Notes: generated by a model not told the origin, from the letters alone. DNA of 64,000 nt from Pseudomonas kribbensis (GCF_003352185.1 NZ_CP029608.1:1674001-1738000), one strand, 5' to 3'. Numbered from the stretch's first letter, positions 25,811-34,319 are shown. Numbers and translations: made by a program.

Positions 25811-26452
25811 ATGTCTATCCGTGAACTGCTCAACCCGACCAACTCCGCCCTGATCCTGATCGACCACCAGCCGCAAATGGCTTTCGGCGTGCAGTCGATC
25901 GACCGTCAGACCCTGAAGAACAACACCGTCGGCCTGGCCAAGGCAGCGAAGATCTTCAACGTGCCGACCATCTACACCTCGGTCGAAACCGAAAGCTTCA
26001 GCGGCTACATCTGGCCGGAACTGCTGGCGGTGCACCCGGAACAGAAGCCGATCGAGCGCACCTCGATGAACTCCTGGGAAGACAAGGCGCTGGTTGACGC
26101 GGTGAAGGCCACTGGCCGCAAGAAGCTGATCATCGCCGCGCTGTGGACCGAGGTCTGCCTGACGTTCCCGGCCCTGGAAGCGCTGGCTGAAGGTTACGAG
26201 GTTTACATCGTCACCGACGCATCCGGCGGCACCACCAAAGAAGCCCACGACATGTCGGTGCAGCGGATGATTCAGGCCGGTGCCGTACCGGTGACCTGGC
26301 AGCAAGTGCTGCTCGAGTACCAGCGTGACTGGGCACACAAAGACACTTATCAGGCGGTGATGGACCTGGTGCTGGAACACAGCGGCGCGTACGGCATGGG
26401 TGTCGACTACGCCTACACCATGGTGCACAAGGCACCGCAGCGTCAGGCCTGA
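25811..26452 (+). CDS. YcaC-like isochorismatase-family hydrolase
   Basis: A 213-residue cysteine hydrolase. Asp in LILIDHQPQMAFG, Lys in KATGRKKLIIAALW and Cys in TEVCLTFPALEAL form the Asp-Lys-Cys triad of the family; the closing DASGGTTKEAHDMSVQRM matches YcaC. YcaC itself is an oligomeric hydrolase without an assigned physiological substrate. The open frame begins earlier but ATG 25811 is chosen because AAGGAA precedes it and homology starts at SIRELLNP. Divergent from a LysR regulator, which probably controls it. Terminator follows. Confidence 0.9.
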   Translation: MSIRELLNPTNSALILIDHQPQMAFGVQSIDRQTLKNNTVGLAKAAKIFNVPTIYTSVETESFSGYIWPELLAVHPEQKPIERTSMNSWEDKALVDAVKATGRKKLIIAALWTEVCLTFPALEALAEGYEVYIVTDASGGTTKEAHDMSVQRMIQAGAVPVTWQQVLLEYQRDWAHKDTYQAVMDLVLEHSGAYGMGVDYAYTMVHKAPQRQA

Positions 26453-26466
26453 CAAGTCAGCCGGAC

Positions 26467-26499
26467 AAAAAAAGACGCAACCTGGGTTGCGTCTTTTTT
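26467..26499. terminator. Bidirectional intrinsic terminator
   Basis: AAAAGACGCAACC/GGTTGCGTCTTTT between convergent genes. Confidence 0.92.
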
Positions 26500-26517
26500 G
26501 TTGCGCTCAAGAAAACT

Positions 26518-27816
26518 CTACATCACATGTTTTTCGGCTTCTGGAATGTGGCTTGCGCCGAGGACCGCCGGCAATATCCCGGAACGCAAATCCCCACCAC
26601 TCGGCTGCTGATACAGGCTCAACCCGAACTCCGGCAGCACCGCCAGCAGGTAATCGAAAATATCCCCCTGGATCCGCTCGTAATCGGCCCACACCGTGGT
26701 GGTGGTAAAGCAGTAGATTTCCAGCGGAATGCCCTGGGCCGTGGTCTGCATCTGGCGGACCATGCAGGTCATGTTCGGCTGGATCTCCGGATGACTCTTC
26801 AGATAGGCCAGCGCGTAGGCGCGGAAGGTGCCGATGTTGGTCATGCGCCGACGGTTGGCCGACATCGCCGCGACGTTGCCCTGCGCTTCGTTCCAGGCCT
26901 TGAGCTCGGCTTTCTTGCGGCCCATGTAGGCGGTCAGCAGGTGCACCTGGGACAGTTTCTCTTCTTCATCGTCGCGGATAAAACGCACACCGCTGGCGTC
27001 GATGAACAGGCTGCGCTTGATCCGCCGCCCGCCGGACTGCTGCATGCCGCGCCAGTTTCGGAACGACTCGGACATCAGGCGCCAGGTCGGGATCGAGACG
27101 ATGGTCTTGTCGAAGTTCTGCACCTTGACCGTGTGCAGGGTGATGTCGACCACATCGCCATCGGCACCGACTTGCGGCATTTCGATCCAGTCGCCGACCC
27201 GCAGCATGTCGTTGCTGGTCAGTTGCACACTGGCGACGAACGACAGGAGCGTGTCCTTGTAGACCAACAGGATCACCGCCGACATCGCACCCAGACCCGA
27301 CAGCAGCAACAGCGGCGAACGGTCGATCAGGGTGGCGACGATGATGATCGCGCCGAACACGTACAAGACCATTTTCGCCAGTTGCACATAACCCTTGATC
27401 GAGCGGGTGCGGGCGTGTTCGGTGCGGGCATAGATGTCCAGCAGCGCATTGAGCAGGGCGCTGACCGACAGCAGCAGGAACAGAATGGTGAACGCCAGCG
27501 CCACGTTGCCGAGGAATACCATGGCGGTCTTGCTCAGCTCCGGCACCAGGTGCAGGCCGAACTGGATCACCAGCGACGGCGTCATCTGCGCCAGGCGCTG
27601 AAACACCTTGTTATGCCGAAAGTCGTTGATCCAGTGCAGCGCGGGCTGGCGACCGAGCATGCGGCTGGCATGCAGGATCAGGTAACGCGCCACTCGTCCG
27701 AGGACCAGCGCGATCACCAGCAGCAGGATCAGTGCCAGGCCGGCGTGCAGGAGCGGGTGCTGATCGAGGGCACCCCAGAGGTCTTGGGCGTTGAGCCAGA
27801 GCTGTTTGAAATCCAT
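26518..27816 (-). CDS. MscS-family mechanosensitive channel (YbdG/MscM type)
   Basis: A 432-residue inner-membrane protein with five predicted helices followed by the MscS core. The pore-lining helix region is LLLLSGLGAMSAVILLVYKDTLLSFVASVQL, then the beta domain GDWIEMPQVGADGDVVDITLHTVKVQNFDKTIVSIPTW. The C-terminal cytoplasmic extension with a long insertion resembles E. coli YbdG, a small-conductance channel component. It likely releases solutes on hypo-osmotic shock. Starts at ATG 27816, divergent from the DEAD-box helicase gene by 191 bp. Confidence 0.9.
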   Translation of the reverse strand: MDFKQLWLNAQDLWGALDQHPLLHAGLALILLLVIALVLGRVARYLILHASRMLGRQPALHWINDFRHNKVFQRLAQMTPSLVIQFGLHLVPELSKTAMVFLGNVALAFTILFLLLSVSALLNALLDIYARTEHARTRSIKGYVQLAKMVLYVFGAIIIVATLIDRSPLLLLSGLGAMSAVILLVYKDTLLSFVASVQLTSNDMLRVGDWIEMPQVGADGDVVDITLHTVKVQNFDKTIVSIPTWRLMSESFRNWRGMQQSGGRRIKRSLFIDASGVRFIRDDEEEKLSQVHLLTAYMGRKKAELKAWNEAQGNVAAMSANRRRMTNIGTFRAYALAYLKSHPEIQPNMTCMVRQMQTTAQGIPLEIYCFTTTTVWADYERIQGDIFDYLLAVLPEFGLSLYQQPSGGDLRSGILPAVLGASHIPEAEKHVM

Positions 27817-28007
27817 GAGGGCAACGATTCTTCTGTAGGACGCGACGGGCGATTAGAGCATTTAAGACGCTGTGTATTACCGTTGGAGACAAATCGAGCA
27901 ACAAAAAAGCCACTGATTGCGGCTGATTTCATAAAGAAACTCGGCCTGAGCGCTCGAAACCGGTAACCTATGCAGCTGTTTTTCTGCATATCTTCGAGGT
28001 AGCACCC

Positions 28008-29348
28008 GTGTTTTCCCAATTCGCCCTGCACGAACGCCTGCTCAAAGCCGTGGCCGAGCTGAAATTTGTCGAGCCAACGCCTGTGCAAGCCGCGGCCATT
28101 CCGCTGGCGCTTCAGGGGCGTGACCTGCGGGTGACGGCGCAAACCGGTAGCGGCAAGACCGCCGCGTTTGTCCTGCCGATCCTCAACCGCCTGATCGGCC
28201 CGGCCAAGATCCGCGTCAGCATCAAGACCCTGATCCTGCTGCCGACCCGCGAGCTGGCCCAGCAGACCCTGAAGGAAGTCGAGCGCTTTTCGCAGTTCAC
28301 TTTCATCAAGTCCGGCCTGATCACCGGCGGTGAAGACTTCAAGGTCCAGGCCGCCATGCTGCGCAAGGTGCCGGACATCCTGATCGGCACCCCGGGCCGG
28401 ATGATCGAGCAACTGAACGCCGGCAACCTCGATCTGAAAGAAGTCGAAGTGCTGGTGCTCGACGAAGCCGACCGCATGCTCGACATGGGTTTCGCCGAAG
28501 ACGTGCAGCGTCTGGTCGATGAATGCCCGAACCGTCAGCAGACCATGCTGTTCTCCGCCACCACCGGCGGTTCCGGCCTGCGCGAGATGATCGCCAAGGT
28601 GCTGAACAACCCTGAGCACCTGCAGCTCAACGCGGTCAGCCAGCTGAACGACACCACCCGTCAGCAGATCATCACCGCTGACCACAACCAGCACAAAGAA
28701 CAGATCGTCAACTGGCTGCTGGCCAACGAGACCTATCAGAAGGCTATCGTCTTCACCAACACCCGGGCCATGGCCGACCGCATCTACGGTCGTCTCGTCG
28801 CCCAGGAATACAAGGCGTTCGTGCTGCACGGCGAGAAAGACCAGAAGGATCGCAAACTGGCGATCGACCGTCTGAAGCAGGGCGGCGTGAAGATTCTGGT
28901 GGCCACCGACGTGGCGGCCCGTGGTCTGGACGTTGATGGCCTGGATCTGGTGATCAACTTCGACATGCCACGCAGCGGCGATGAATACGTACACCGCATC
29001 GGTCGTACCGGCCGTGCCGGCAACGACGGTCTGGCGATCTCGCTGATCTGCCACGGCGACTGGAACCTGATGTCGAGCATCGAGCGTTATCTGAAGCAGA
29101 GCTTCGAGCGCCGCACCATCAAGGAAGTCAAAGGCACCTACGGCGGACCGAAAAAGGTCAAGGCCTCGGGCAAGGCTGTTGGCGTGAAGAAGAAAAAGAC
29201 CGATGCCAAGGGCGACAAGAAAAAAGCCGCCGCCAAGACCCCGACCAAGCGCAAGAGCGCCAACCGTCCGAAACCGGATTCTCTGGTGAGCAGCGACGGC
29301 ATGGCCCCGCTCAAGCGCCGCAAGCCGGCTGCACCTGCGGCCGAGTAA
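28008..29348 (+). CDS. DEAD-box ATP-dependent RNA helicase (SrmB/RhlE-like)
   Basis: A 446-residue helicase starting at GTG 28008 with GAGGT upstream. All core motifs are present: Q motif with TPVQAAAIPLAL, Walker A AQTGSGKTAAF, PTRELAQQ, TPGR, DEAD (LVLDEADRMLDMGF), SAT, ATDVAARGLD and HRIGRTGRAG. The C-terminus from about residue 380 is a Lys/Ala-rich basic tail (VKKKKTDAKGDKKKAAAK) that would bind RNA nonspecifically, as in ribosome-assembly or cold-adaptation helicases. The exact orthologue (SrmB versus RhlE group) cannot be decided from sequence alone. Confidence 0.93.
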   Translation: MFSQFALHERLLKAVAELKFVEPTPVQAAAIPLALQGRDLRVTAQTGSGKTAAFVLPILNRLIGPAKIRVSIKTLILLPTRELAQQTLKEVERFSQFTFIKSGLITGGEDFKVQAAMLRKVPDILIGTPGRMIEQLNAGNLDLKEVEVLVLDEADRMLDMGFAEDVQRLVDECPNRQQTMLFSATTGGSGLREMIAKVLNNPEHLQLNAVSQLNDTTRQQIITADHNQHKEQIVNWLLANETYQKAIVFTNTRAMADRIYGRLVAQEYKAFVLHGEKDQKDRKLAIDRLKQGGVKILVATDVAARGLDVDGLDLVINFDMPRSGDEYVHRIGRTGRAGNDGLAISLICHGDWNLMSSIERYLKQSFERRTIKEVKGTYGGPKKVKASGKAVGVKKKKTDAKGDKKKAAAKTPTKRKSANRPKPDSLVSSDGMAPLKRRKPAAPAAE

Positions 29349-29360
29349 GGCGTTTCAGAC

Positions 29361-29404
29361 TGGCAATAAAAAAACCGGACAGTGTCCGGTTTTTTTTATT
29401 GCCA
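29361..29404. terminator. Long bidirectional intrinsic terminator
   Basis: A near-perfect palindrome: TGGCAATA + A-run + CCGGACA / TGTCCGG + T-run + ATTGCCA. It serves both the helicase gene and the convergent peptidase operon. Confidence 0.92.
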
Positions 29405-29411
29405 GCGTTTA

Positions 29412-30011
29412 TCAGCTGCCCAACTGTCCACGGGTGTCGGCATCAAAGCGTTGCTTGGTCTGATCCGCCTTCGGTTTGAGCTGCGCGAGCAGGGCGGCCT
29501 CGCTGTACAGCCCGGTCAGGGCCAGCTCCCTGGGCGTCGGCTCGATCGGGATCAGCACATCTTCACCGGCCGCGTGCAGCCAGATCGCCACGACATGCAG
29601 CGCCGAAACGAACAGCACTCGCAGCTCGACGGTTTTGCCCTGCAACTGTGGCGATTGCTCGGCCAGTTTCAGTGCATCGACCGTGGCGGCCGCCAGGTTG
29701 CCGTGGTTCAACGAGGCAAACTCGACGTGACCGCGGACTTCGGCCAATTGCGCATCGGCAATCGACACGCCGTCGGCAAACACCAGGTAATGCCAGTCAC
29801 CGACCCGGGCGTCCTTCAGGCCTTTGCCCTGGCTCAGATCCTCCAGGCTGAGCGAGTAGCCGCGATAGGCCTCACTGAGGCTGATTTTCGCCGGCGCCGC
29901 ACTGGCGAACAGGCGATTGATGCCAAATCCCTGGGTTTGCAGCGCCGCTTGCAGCACCGGACGCAAGGTCTGTACGCCGTTGGAAGGCGCCTTTGGATAA
30001 GTCAGTTGCAT
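29412..30011 (-). CDS. Hypothetical partner of papain-like peptidase
   Basis: A 199-residue protein with no recognised family. It has no signal peptide and no clear transmembrane segment; mixed alpha/beta character with a hydrophobic stretch VELRVLFVSALHVVAIWL. It follows the peptidase gene after 12 nt on the same strand and shares its terminator, so the two form an operon. Possible roles are substrate, inhibitor/immunity protein or chaperone of the peptidase; the sequence does not discriminate between these. Confidence 0.6.
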   Translation of the reverse strand: MQLTYPKAPSNGVQTLRPVLQAALQTQGFGINRLFASAAPAKISLSEAYRGYSLSLEDLSQGKGLKDARVGDWHYLVFADGVSIADAQLAEVRGHVEFASLNHGNLAAATVDALKLAEQSPQLQGKTVELRVLFVSALHVVAIWLHAAGEDVLIPIEPTPRELALTGLYSEAALLAQLKPKADQTKQRFDADTRGQLGS

Positions 30012-30023
30012 GATGTCGCCCTC

Positions 30024-30608
30024 CTAGTTTTTCGCCGTGAAGTAAGTGTGGGTCCAGTTGCCGCCACCGTTGTAGGAACCGGGGAACGAGCTCAGTGCGC
30101 GGGTCGAGTAGCCGTAGATCGAATCCGCGACCAACACGTAGTTGCCGTTGGTGCCATAGATCGTCAGGAAGTGCGCACCGCCGCCGTACCAGGCACAGCG
30201 CAGACCGACGGGGCGACCCATGTTGATCTGGTTCTGGATGGCCGACATCTGCAACGAACCCTGATTCATCCCGTTGTAGCTGCGGGTGGTTTGCAGGGCC
30301 GAATCCAGATAGCCGTAGACGTTGCACGGCCCCGGCTGGCTGCAGCAGTTGCGGTTCAACTGGGTGCTGGCAACGCCGCATTGGGTCCAGGACCCGGTGC
30401 CGTAATAGTTGCCGACCGAAGCGGAAACCGCGGCCCAGCACCAGTTGGTCTGGGTCTGTTGCTGCATCGTGAAGTTCAGGCTAGAGGCCGCCAGGGCCTC
30501 GGTCTGTGGCGCGGCTTCAACCTCGACCAGTTGCGCGTCGAGCAGGTGGCCGGAAAGGCACCTGGGCAGGGTGTTGCCGGTGTATTGCGTTGTTTCAGTG
30601 GTTAACAT
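30024..30608 (-). CDS. Papain-like cysteine peptidase (AvrRpt2/C70-like)
   Basis: A 194-residue protein with the papain-fold signature QTNWCWAAVSASV (Cys57), a His in GGGAHFLTIYG (His146) and an Asp in VADSIYGYSTR (Asp162), the order and spacing of AvrRpt2-family peptidases. GRPVGLRCAWYGGGAH is also typical. It has no signal peptide; residues 1-45 look like an unstructured propeptide. Seven other residues in the chain are Cys, several clustered (NCCSQPGPC), unusual for a cytoplasmic enzyme. GGAGG lies eight nt upstream of ATG 30608. A promoter with a palindromic operator lies about 150 nt upstream and an unknown gene follows in the same operon. It may be a secreted effector or a bacteriocin-type protein; no type III genes are nearby. 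Confidence 0.78.
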   Translation of the reverse strand: MLTTETTQYTGNTLPRCLSGHLLDAQLVEVEAAPQTEALAASSLNFTMQQQTQTNWCWAAVSASVGNYYGTGSWTQCGVASTQLNRNCCSQPGPCNVYGYLDSALQTTRSYNGMNQGSLQMSAIQNQINMGRPVGLRCAWYGGGAHFLTIYGTNGNYVLVADSIYGYSTRALSSFPGSYNGGGNWTHTYFTAKN

Positions 30609-30728
30609 TTTTCAATCCTCCATGAATGAAAACAAATGTCCTGCATGTATTACGAGCCGTCGGCGGTTAAGGGGTGCCACTTCTGCGGCGGGTTCCGATC
30701 AGGCTCGAGGTAACCCTAGGTCTGAATA

Positions 30729-30768
30729 TGCATTTGTGCAAATAAATAAATGCACAAATGCAATTATA
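30729..30768 (-). promoter_or_regulatory. Promoter with palindromic operator for peptidase operon
   Basis: On the minus strand a perfect TATAAT (30768-30763) is followed immediately by a 12-bp-arm inverted repeat, TGCATTTGTGCA and TGCACAAATGCA, separated by a 10-nt AT-only spacer (30729-30762). The start site would fall inside the palindrome. The -35 region is weak (TCAAAG). This geometry fits repression by a dimeric or tetrameric regulator bound at +1. Confidence 0.55.
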
Positions 30769-30828
30769 CGGACGGAAGGACACTGCTTTGAGCATGTCCT
30801 TTGTGGTGGAGGCTGAAGCCCGAGGCCG

Positions 30829-31104
30829 TTAACCCTCGGTTTTGTGCTCGGCCGAATCCAGCTCCTTCAAGCGCTGGTCGATCAACTGGCATTTGTCCGG
30901 CAGATCGGCAGAGGCGGTGCCCAGATCCATTTTCTGCAGCTCGGCGTTGATTTCCTTGGCCTTGGTCGGGTTTTGTTCGGTGAGTTTTGCCACTTCCTGG
31001 GCCAGTTGCTCGCGCTTGGCGGTGGCTTCTTCCGGGGTGCAGGCCCACACGGGCAGAGCACAGGCGAAGGTGGTGGCGAGTGTGAGAGTGAGCAGGGTTT
31101 TCAT
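30829..31104 (-). CDS. Small periplasmic hypothetical protein (91 aa)
   Basis: A signal peptide (MKTLLTLTLATTFACALPVWA) precedes a ~70-residue Glu/Lys-rich helical domain (EEATAKREQLAQEVAKLTEQNPTKAKEINAELQ) containing DKCQLIDQRLKEL. The residue after the predicted cleavage is Cys, so a lipoprotein is conceivable, but Trp at -2 is atypical for a lipobox. Two Cys in the mature form may pair. Function unknown. The start has no convincing Shine-Dalgarno. Confidence 0.7.
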   Translation of the reverse strand: MKTLLTLTLATTFACALPVWACTPEEATAKREQLAQEVAKLTEQNPTKAKEINAELQKMDLGTASADLPDKCQLIDQRLKELDSAEHKTEG

Positions 31105-31200
31105 GGGGGCAGGCCTCGGATCCGGTTAAGGCGGGGTAACCGGTTGAGGGTTTTTGTCAGCAAAAAGTTCATTACGGCCAGTGTTGCGATGATGTCTCGT

Positions 31201-31812
31201 TCAACAGTCGACCTCGGCAATTGAATTACCTATGCATCGGTTGAACACATCGACAATAAGTTCGTCATCACCGTGGTAGGAATGAATGCATGCCTTGATC
31301 CATTCCTCTTGATCGACCATCCCCCAGTCGATGAGATAGCCGGCATTGAAAATGATGTACTCGAACGGGATGCGTTGGGTTCGGCCATTCCCCTCCCTGA
31401 ACGGGTGAGCCACATTGAGAGTCCCGTATGACTCGGCGACAGCCGGAACCAGCTGTTGACGGGAAAACCCTTCAAACCAGCCAGCATCCGCCATCTTCGA
31501 AAGCTCTTTTGCGACCTCTCGCTCAATGTATTCCGGGCTGCAAAACCGCGTGCTGCCTTTACTGATTGCCAGTGTCCGGATTTCGCCAGCCCATGGATAG
31601 ATCGCTTCAAACAAGGTGCGGTGCACATGTTTTAAAGTTGCAAGGCTGTAGGGGGGAGGAATGAATTCCAGATGCGCAGAGGCTACTTCATTGATGTAGC
31701 GTTCTGCTTCATCCAGATCTTCGGCATTGCGTAAGTCGAGCAAATTGACAAGAACGTCGGTGCCCGGATAACAATCCGGGGCCTGGTCAGAACCGTATTT
31801 ATCGTTGCTCAA
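31201..31812 (-). CDS. fic: Fic-domain AMP-transferase toxin
   Basis: A 203-residue Fic protein with the full catalytic motif HPFREGNGRTQR (His136 to Arg147), which transfers AMP from ATP to a protein hydroxyl. There is no N-terminal inhibitory helix of its own, consistent with class I Fic proteins inhibited by a separate antitoxin. It starts at TTG 31812, overlapping the antitoxin stop by four nt (TTGA), so it is translationally coupled to YhfG. Bacterial Fic toxins of this type modify DNA gyrase and topoisomerase IV in tested cases; the target here is inferred. Local GC is lower than in core genes. Confidence 0.92.
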   Translation of the reverse strand: MSNDKYGSDQAPDCYPGTDVLVNLLDLRNAEDLDEAERYINEVASAHLEFIPPPYSLATLKHVHRTLFEAIYPWAGEIRTLAISKGSTRFCSPEYIEREVAKELSKMADAGWFEGFSRQQLVPAVAESYGTLNVAHPFREGNGRTQRIPFEYIIFNAGYLIDWGMVDQEEWIKACIHSYHGDDELIVDVFNRCIGNSIAEVDC

Positions 31813-31979
31813 GCTTTCAAGAGCTGGACCGCTCTCAAGGCAGCGGCCCTGACGGGAAGTTTGATATCGCCATCAGTCGGTGATGGAACAAAGCCTTCCA
31901 GGCGCAGGCTGGCCGCGAAATTGGCTTTGCGGTGCTTAGCGAACCAGGCCTTCTTGGTTTGCAGACTCAGCTTTTCCAT
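31809..31979 (-). CDS. yhfG: YhfG-family antitoxin of Fic
   Basis: A 56-residue protein from ATG 31979; the open frame extends 26 codons further but AGAGA lies upstream of this ATG and homology begins here. The segment RKANFAASLRLEGF matches YhfG and carries the Fic-inhibitory pattern S-x-x-x-E-G (Ser24, Glu28, Gly29), whose Glu blocks productive ATP binding in the partner. Immediately upstream of and overlapping fic. Confidence 0.88.
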   Translation of the reverse strand: MEKLSLQTKKAWFAKHRKANFAASLRLEGFVPSPTDGDIKLPVRAAALRAVQLLKA

Positions 31980-32092
31980 ATCAGTCTCTTGATGCGGGAA
32001 TGTGCCAATTATAGTCGAACGAAGCCGTGTCGGCTCGTTCGACCTAGCATCGCACATCCTGCGTTACCATTGAACCTGCTCAGGCTGAAAGG

Positions 32093-32827
32093 CTATCCAT
32101 CATGGCAGCAGCTGGAATTTTCTGCCCCGTCATACCGATCATGATGCCGCACCCACTCCATGATTTCGTCCTCGTTTCGCCCCTTGGGCGTGAGGTCGAG
32201 AAAGTTATAGGCGCCCACCAGCATGTCCAGACCCCGGGCGTAGGTTGAGTAGGTGTGGAATATCTCGCCGTTATTGGCGCGATAGAACACGCTCAGCCCG
32301 GGCATTTCCTCTTCGCCACTGTCAGTCTTTTCATAGTTGTACGTAGCCTTTCCGGCTTCGGCGTCTTCAGCACGGGCGCAAACGCCAAAGTCGTAGTTGA
32401 AATCGGAACCGTCCGACGACACCCAGTCGAACTTCCAGCCCATCCGCCGCTTGAACGTCTGGAATTCGGCGAATGGCGCGTGGGATACCGCCACCAGCGC
32501 AATGTCATGATGGGCCAGGTGCAGATTGGCGCCGTCGAAGTGATCGCCGAGGAACGAACAACCCTGGCAGCCTTCTTCCCAGCCCTTGGCGAACATGAAG
32601 TGATAGACGATGAGTTGACTGTGCTGGCCGAACAGGTCGGCGAGTTTCATTTCGCCGTCCGGCCCCATGAAGCGGTAGTCCTTGTCGACTTTCACCCACG
32701 GCAGCGCGCGGCGTTTGGCGCTGAGGCGGTCGCGTTCCCTGGTGAAGGCCTTTTCATCGGCCAGATGCTGCTTGCGGGCGGCGAGCCATTCTTCGCGCGA
32801 CACCACCGGATGATTCTCAACGTTCAT
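32093..32827 (-). CDS. DUF899 thioredoxin-like protein
   Basis: A 244-residue DUF899 protein (AhpC/TSA-like thioredoxin fold). It shows VSREEWLAARKQHLADEKAFTR at the N-terminus, KLADLFGQHSQLIVYHFMF and the CxxC of EGCQGCSFLGD, followed by LGLD-like ends MEWVRHHDRY. The redox role of the family is not established biochemically. Ends with adjacent Cys (SSCCHDG), unusual and possibly metal-binding. AGGAG lies eight nt upstream of ATG 32827. Single gene. Confidence 0.9.
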   Translation of the reverse strand: MNVENHPVVSREEWLAARKQHLADEKAFTRERDRLSAKRRALPWVKVDKDYRFMGPDGEMKLADLFGQHSQLIVYHFMFAKGWEEGCQGCSFLGDHFDGANLHLAHHDIALVAVSHAPFAEFQTFKRRMGWKFDWVSSDGSDFNYDFGVCARAEDAEAGKATYNYEKTDSGEEEMPGLSVFYRANNGEIFHTYSTYARGLDMLVGAYNFLDLTPKGRNEDEIMEWVRHHDRYDGAENSSCCHDG

Positions 32828-32998
32828 GATGATTTCTCCTGCGGGGTTGAAACCGTCTGTCTCAGACTAGTCGCTTAACGCCGTCGGAAATCGACAGACC
32901 GCCGGTCGGTCGGTGCCGCAAATGAAGCTGAACGGCTATTGCTCGCTCGGGTCACAACCTAAGACAGCGCCATTAATCACGCGCACCGGAGGTTCAGG

Positions 32999-33391
32999 AT
33001 GACGACTTATAACTGGGATTTGATTGAACGCCTGCTGCATGAAGTGCAGAACGGCGCAGGCCACAGCTTTGCACCGCGTTCCTATGCCGAAGACTATGCA
33101 GCGGAAAAAGCGGCGGCAGGCGAGCCGATCGAGAATCTGGATCATCTGAAAACCATCGCCTGTGAATACGAGCAGAAGCTGTTGCTGCGCGGTTATATCG
33201 AACCCCGTGGCGACGATGAAGGCAGCACCGGCAACAACTTCAGCCTGACCCCGCGTGGGTCGAGCCTGTTGAGCCTGATCGACAGCAGCATTCCCGGTAA
33301 CGATCATCCGCGTCAGGTGCTGGATGAACAGGAGGATGCACTGGATGAGGCGACCTTCGACCGTGTAGCGTCAAAAGCGCAGATTGCCTGA
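32999..33391 (+). CDS. Hypothetical protein, DUF2513-like
   Basis: A 130-residue acidic protein beginning MTTYNWDLIERLLHEVQNG, with a compact helical and winged-helix-like pattern (YEQKLLLRGYIEP...FSLTPRGSSLLSLI), the look of small DUF2513/winged-helix regulators. No signal peptide. GGAGG is seven nt before ATG 32999. Function unknown; a transcriptional role is only suggested by the LTPRG(x)LL turn. Confidence 0.75.
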   Translation: MTTYNWDLIERLLHEVQNGAGHSFAPRSYAEDYAAEKAAAGEPIENLDHLKTIACEYEQKLLLRGYIEPRGDDEGSTGNNFSLTPRGSSLLSLIDSSIPGNDHPRQVLDEQEDALDEATFDRVASKAQIA

Positions 33392-33411
33392 AGGCCTGCT
33401 GCGATCCCTCT

Positions 33412-33432
33412 GGAGCCGGATTTTCCGGCTCC
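33412..33432. terminator. Hairpin between convergent genes
   Basis: GGAGCCGGA/TCCGGCTCC, 9-bp stem with a TTT loop, no T-run on either strand; a weak terminator or processing stem. Confidence 0.5.
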
Positions 33433-33449
33433 CGCAGGTTCAATGAACC

Positions 33450-34319
33450 TCAGCCTGCTTTCGCCGCTTTCAGACACTTCAAATCATTGAAGTCCTTGCG
33501 CACCCCTTCGATTTTCTTCAACAGGCGCTGGCGTTGTTGCGGTGTGCTTTCTGCCATCAGATCCACTGCCAGCGAGCGCGCCTGAGCCTCGGTGTCGGCG
33601 TAGGCCTTGCGGTAATCCGCTGTCCATAAACGCTCGCGATAGACCAGAAGTGTCTCGATACGCTGTGGGAATTCCGGACTTTTGCGCTGGGCAACGGCGG
33701 CGCTGAACTGCTGTTGCCAGTGCGCACGGTTGGCGATCCATTGAGTGTTCTGATCGCCGAGTGCGGTTGACCACGCCATCACCCGTTGCTCTTGCGTGAC
33801 ACTCAATGGCCCGAGCCAGTCGTTGAGGCGCTTGTCCATGCGGGCGCCACGCTCGGCGATCTGCTGAGCCAGCGGTGGCTTCACATACTCCTGCTGACGT
33901 TTGCGCAGGTCCTTGGCAAACGCATCGTTCATGTCGGCGACCTGTTTGTCGTCCAGCCCTTGCAGCAACTCGATGGCCGATGGGGTGATTTCCCGGGCGG
34001 TTTCGGCAATCGCCTGCTTGGCTTCCAGAGTGCGGGCCTGAAGTGCGGCGTCGGTGACCTGATTGGTCTCGACCATGGTTTGCAGGCGATCCAGCCAGTC
34101 CAGATAACCCGGCAATTGCGTGGTGCAGTGCCAGCTGAGGTGTTCCTTGAGGCGTTCGTTGAACCAGCCTTTCTGCTCGCCGGTCATGTCCAGGTAGTCG
34201 CTGAGCGTCCATGGAATGATCACGTCGAGATTGCGGTAGGCCAGGCCGACGCGGCTGCACGCGCCGAGGGCGAGGGTGAAGACCAACAGGGTGGCGCAGT
34301 GTTTGAACCAGCGAGACAT
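33450..34319 (-). CDS. DUF6279-family lipoprotein
   Basis: A 289-residue protein with a type II signal peptide and lipobox LALGAC (lipidated Cys21), then an all-helical domain (LDVIIPWTLSDYLDMTGEQKGWFNERLKEHLSWH) matching a Pseudomonas lipoprotein family without known function. Ser at +2 does not give the inner-membrane retention signal Asp, so outer-membrane anchoring is likely. AGGA precedes ATG 34319. Confidence 0.87.
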   Translation of the reverse strand: MSRWFKHCATLLVFTLALGACSRVGLAYRNLDVIIPWTLSDYLDMTGEQKGWFNERLKEHLSWHCTTQLPGYLDWLDRLQTMVETNQVTDAALQARTLEAKQAIAETAREITPSAIELLQGLDDKQVADMNDAFAKDLRKRQQEYVKPPLAQQIAERGARMDKRLNDWLGPLSVTQEQRVMAWSTALGDQNTQWIANRAHWQQQFSAAVAQRKSPEFPQRIETLLVYRERLWTADYRKAYADTEAQARSLAVDLMAESTPQQRQRLLKKIEGVRKDFNDLKCLKAAKAG

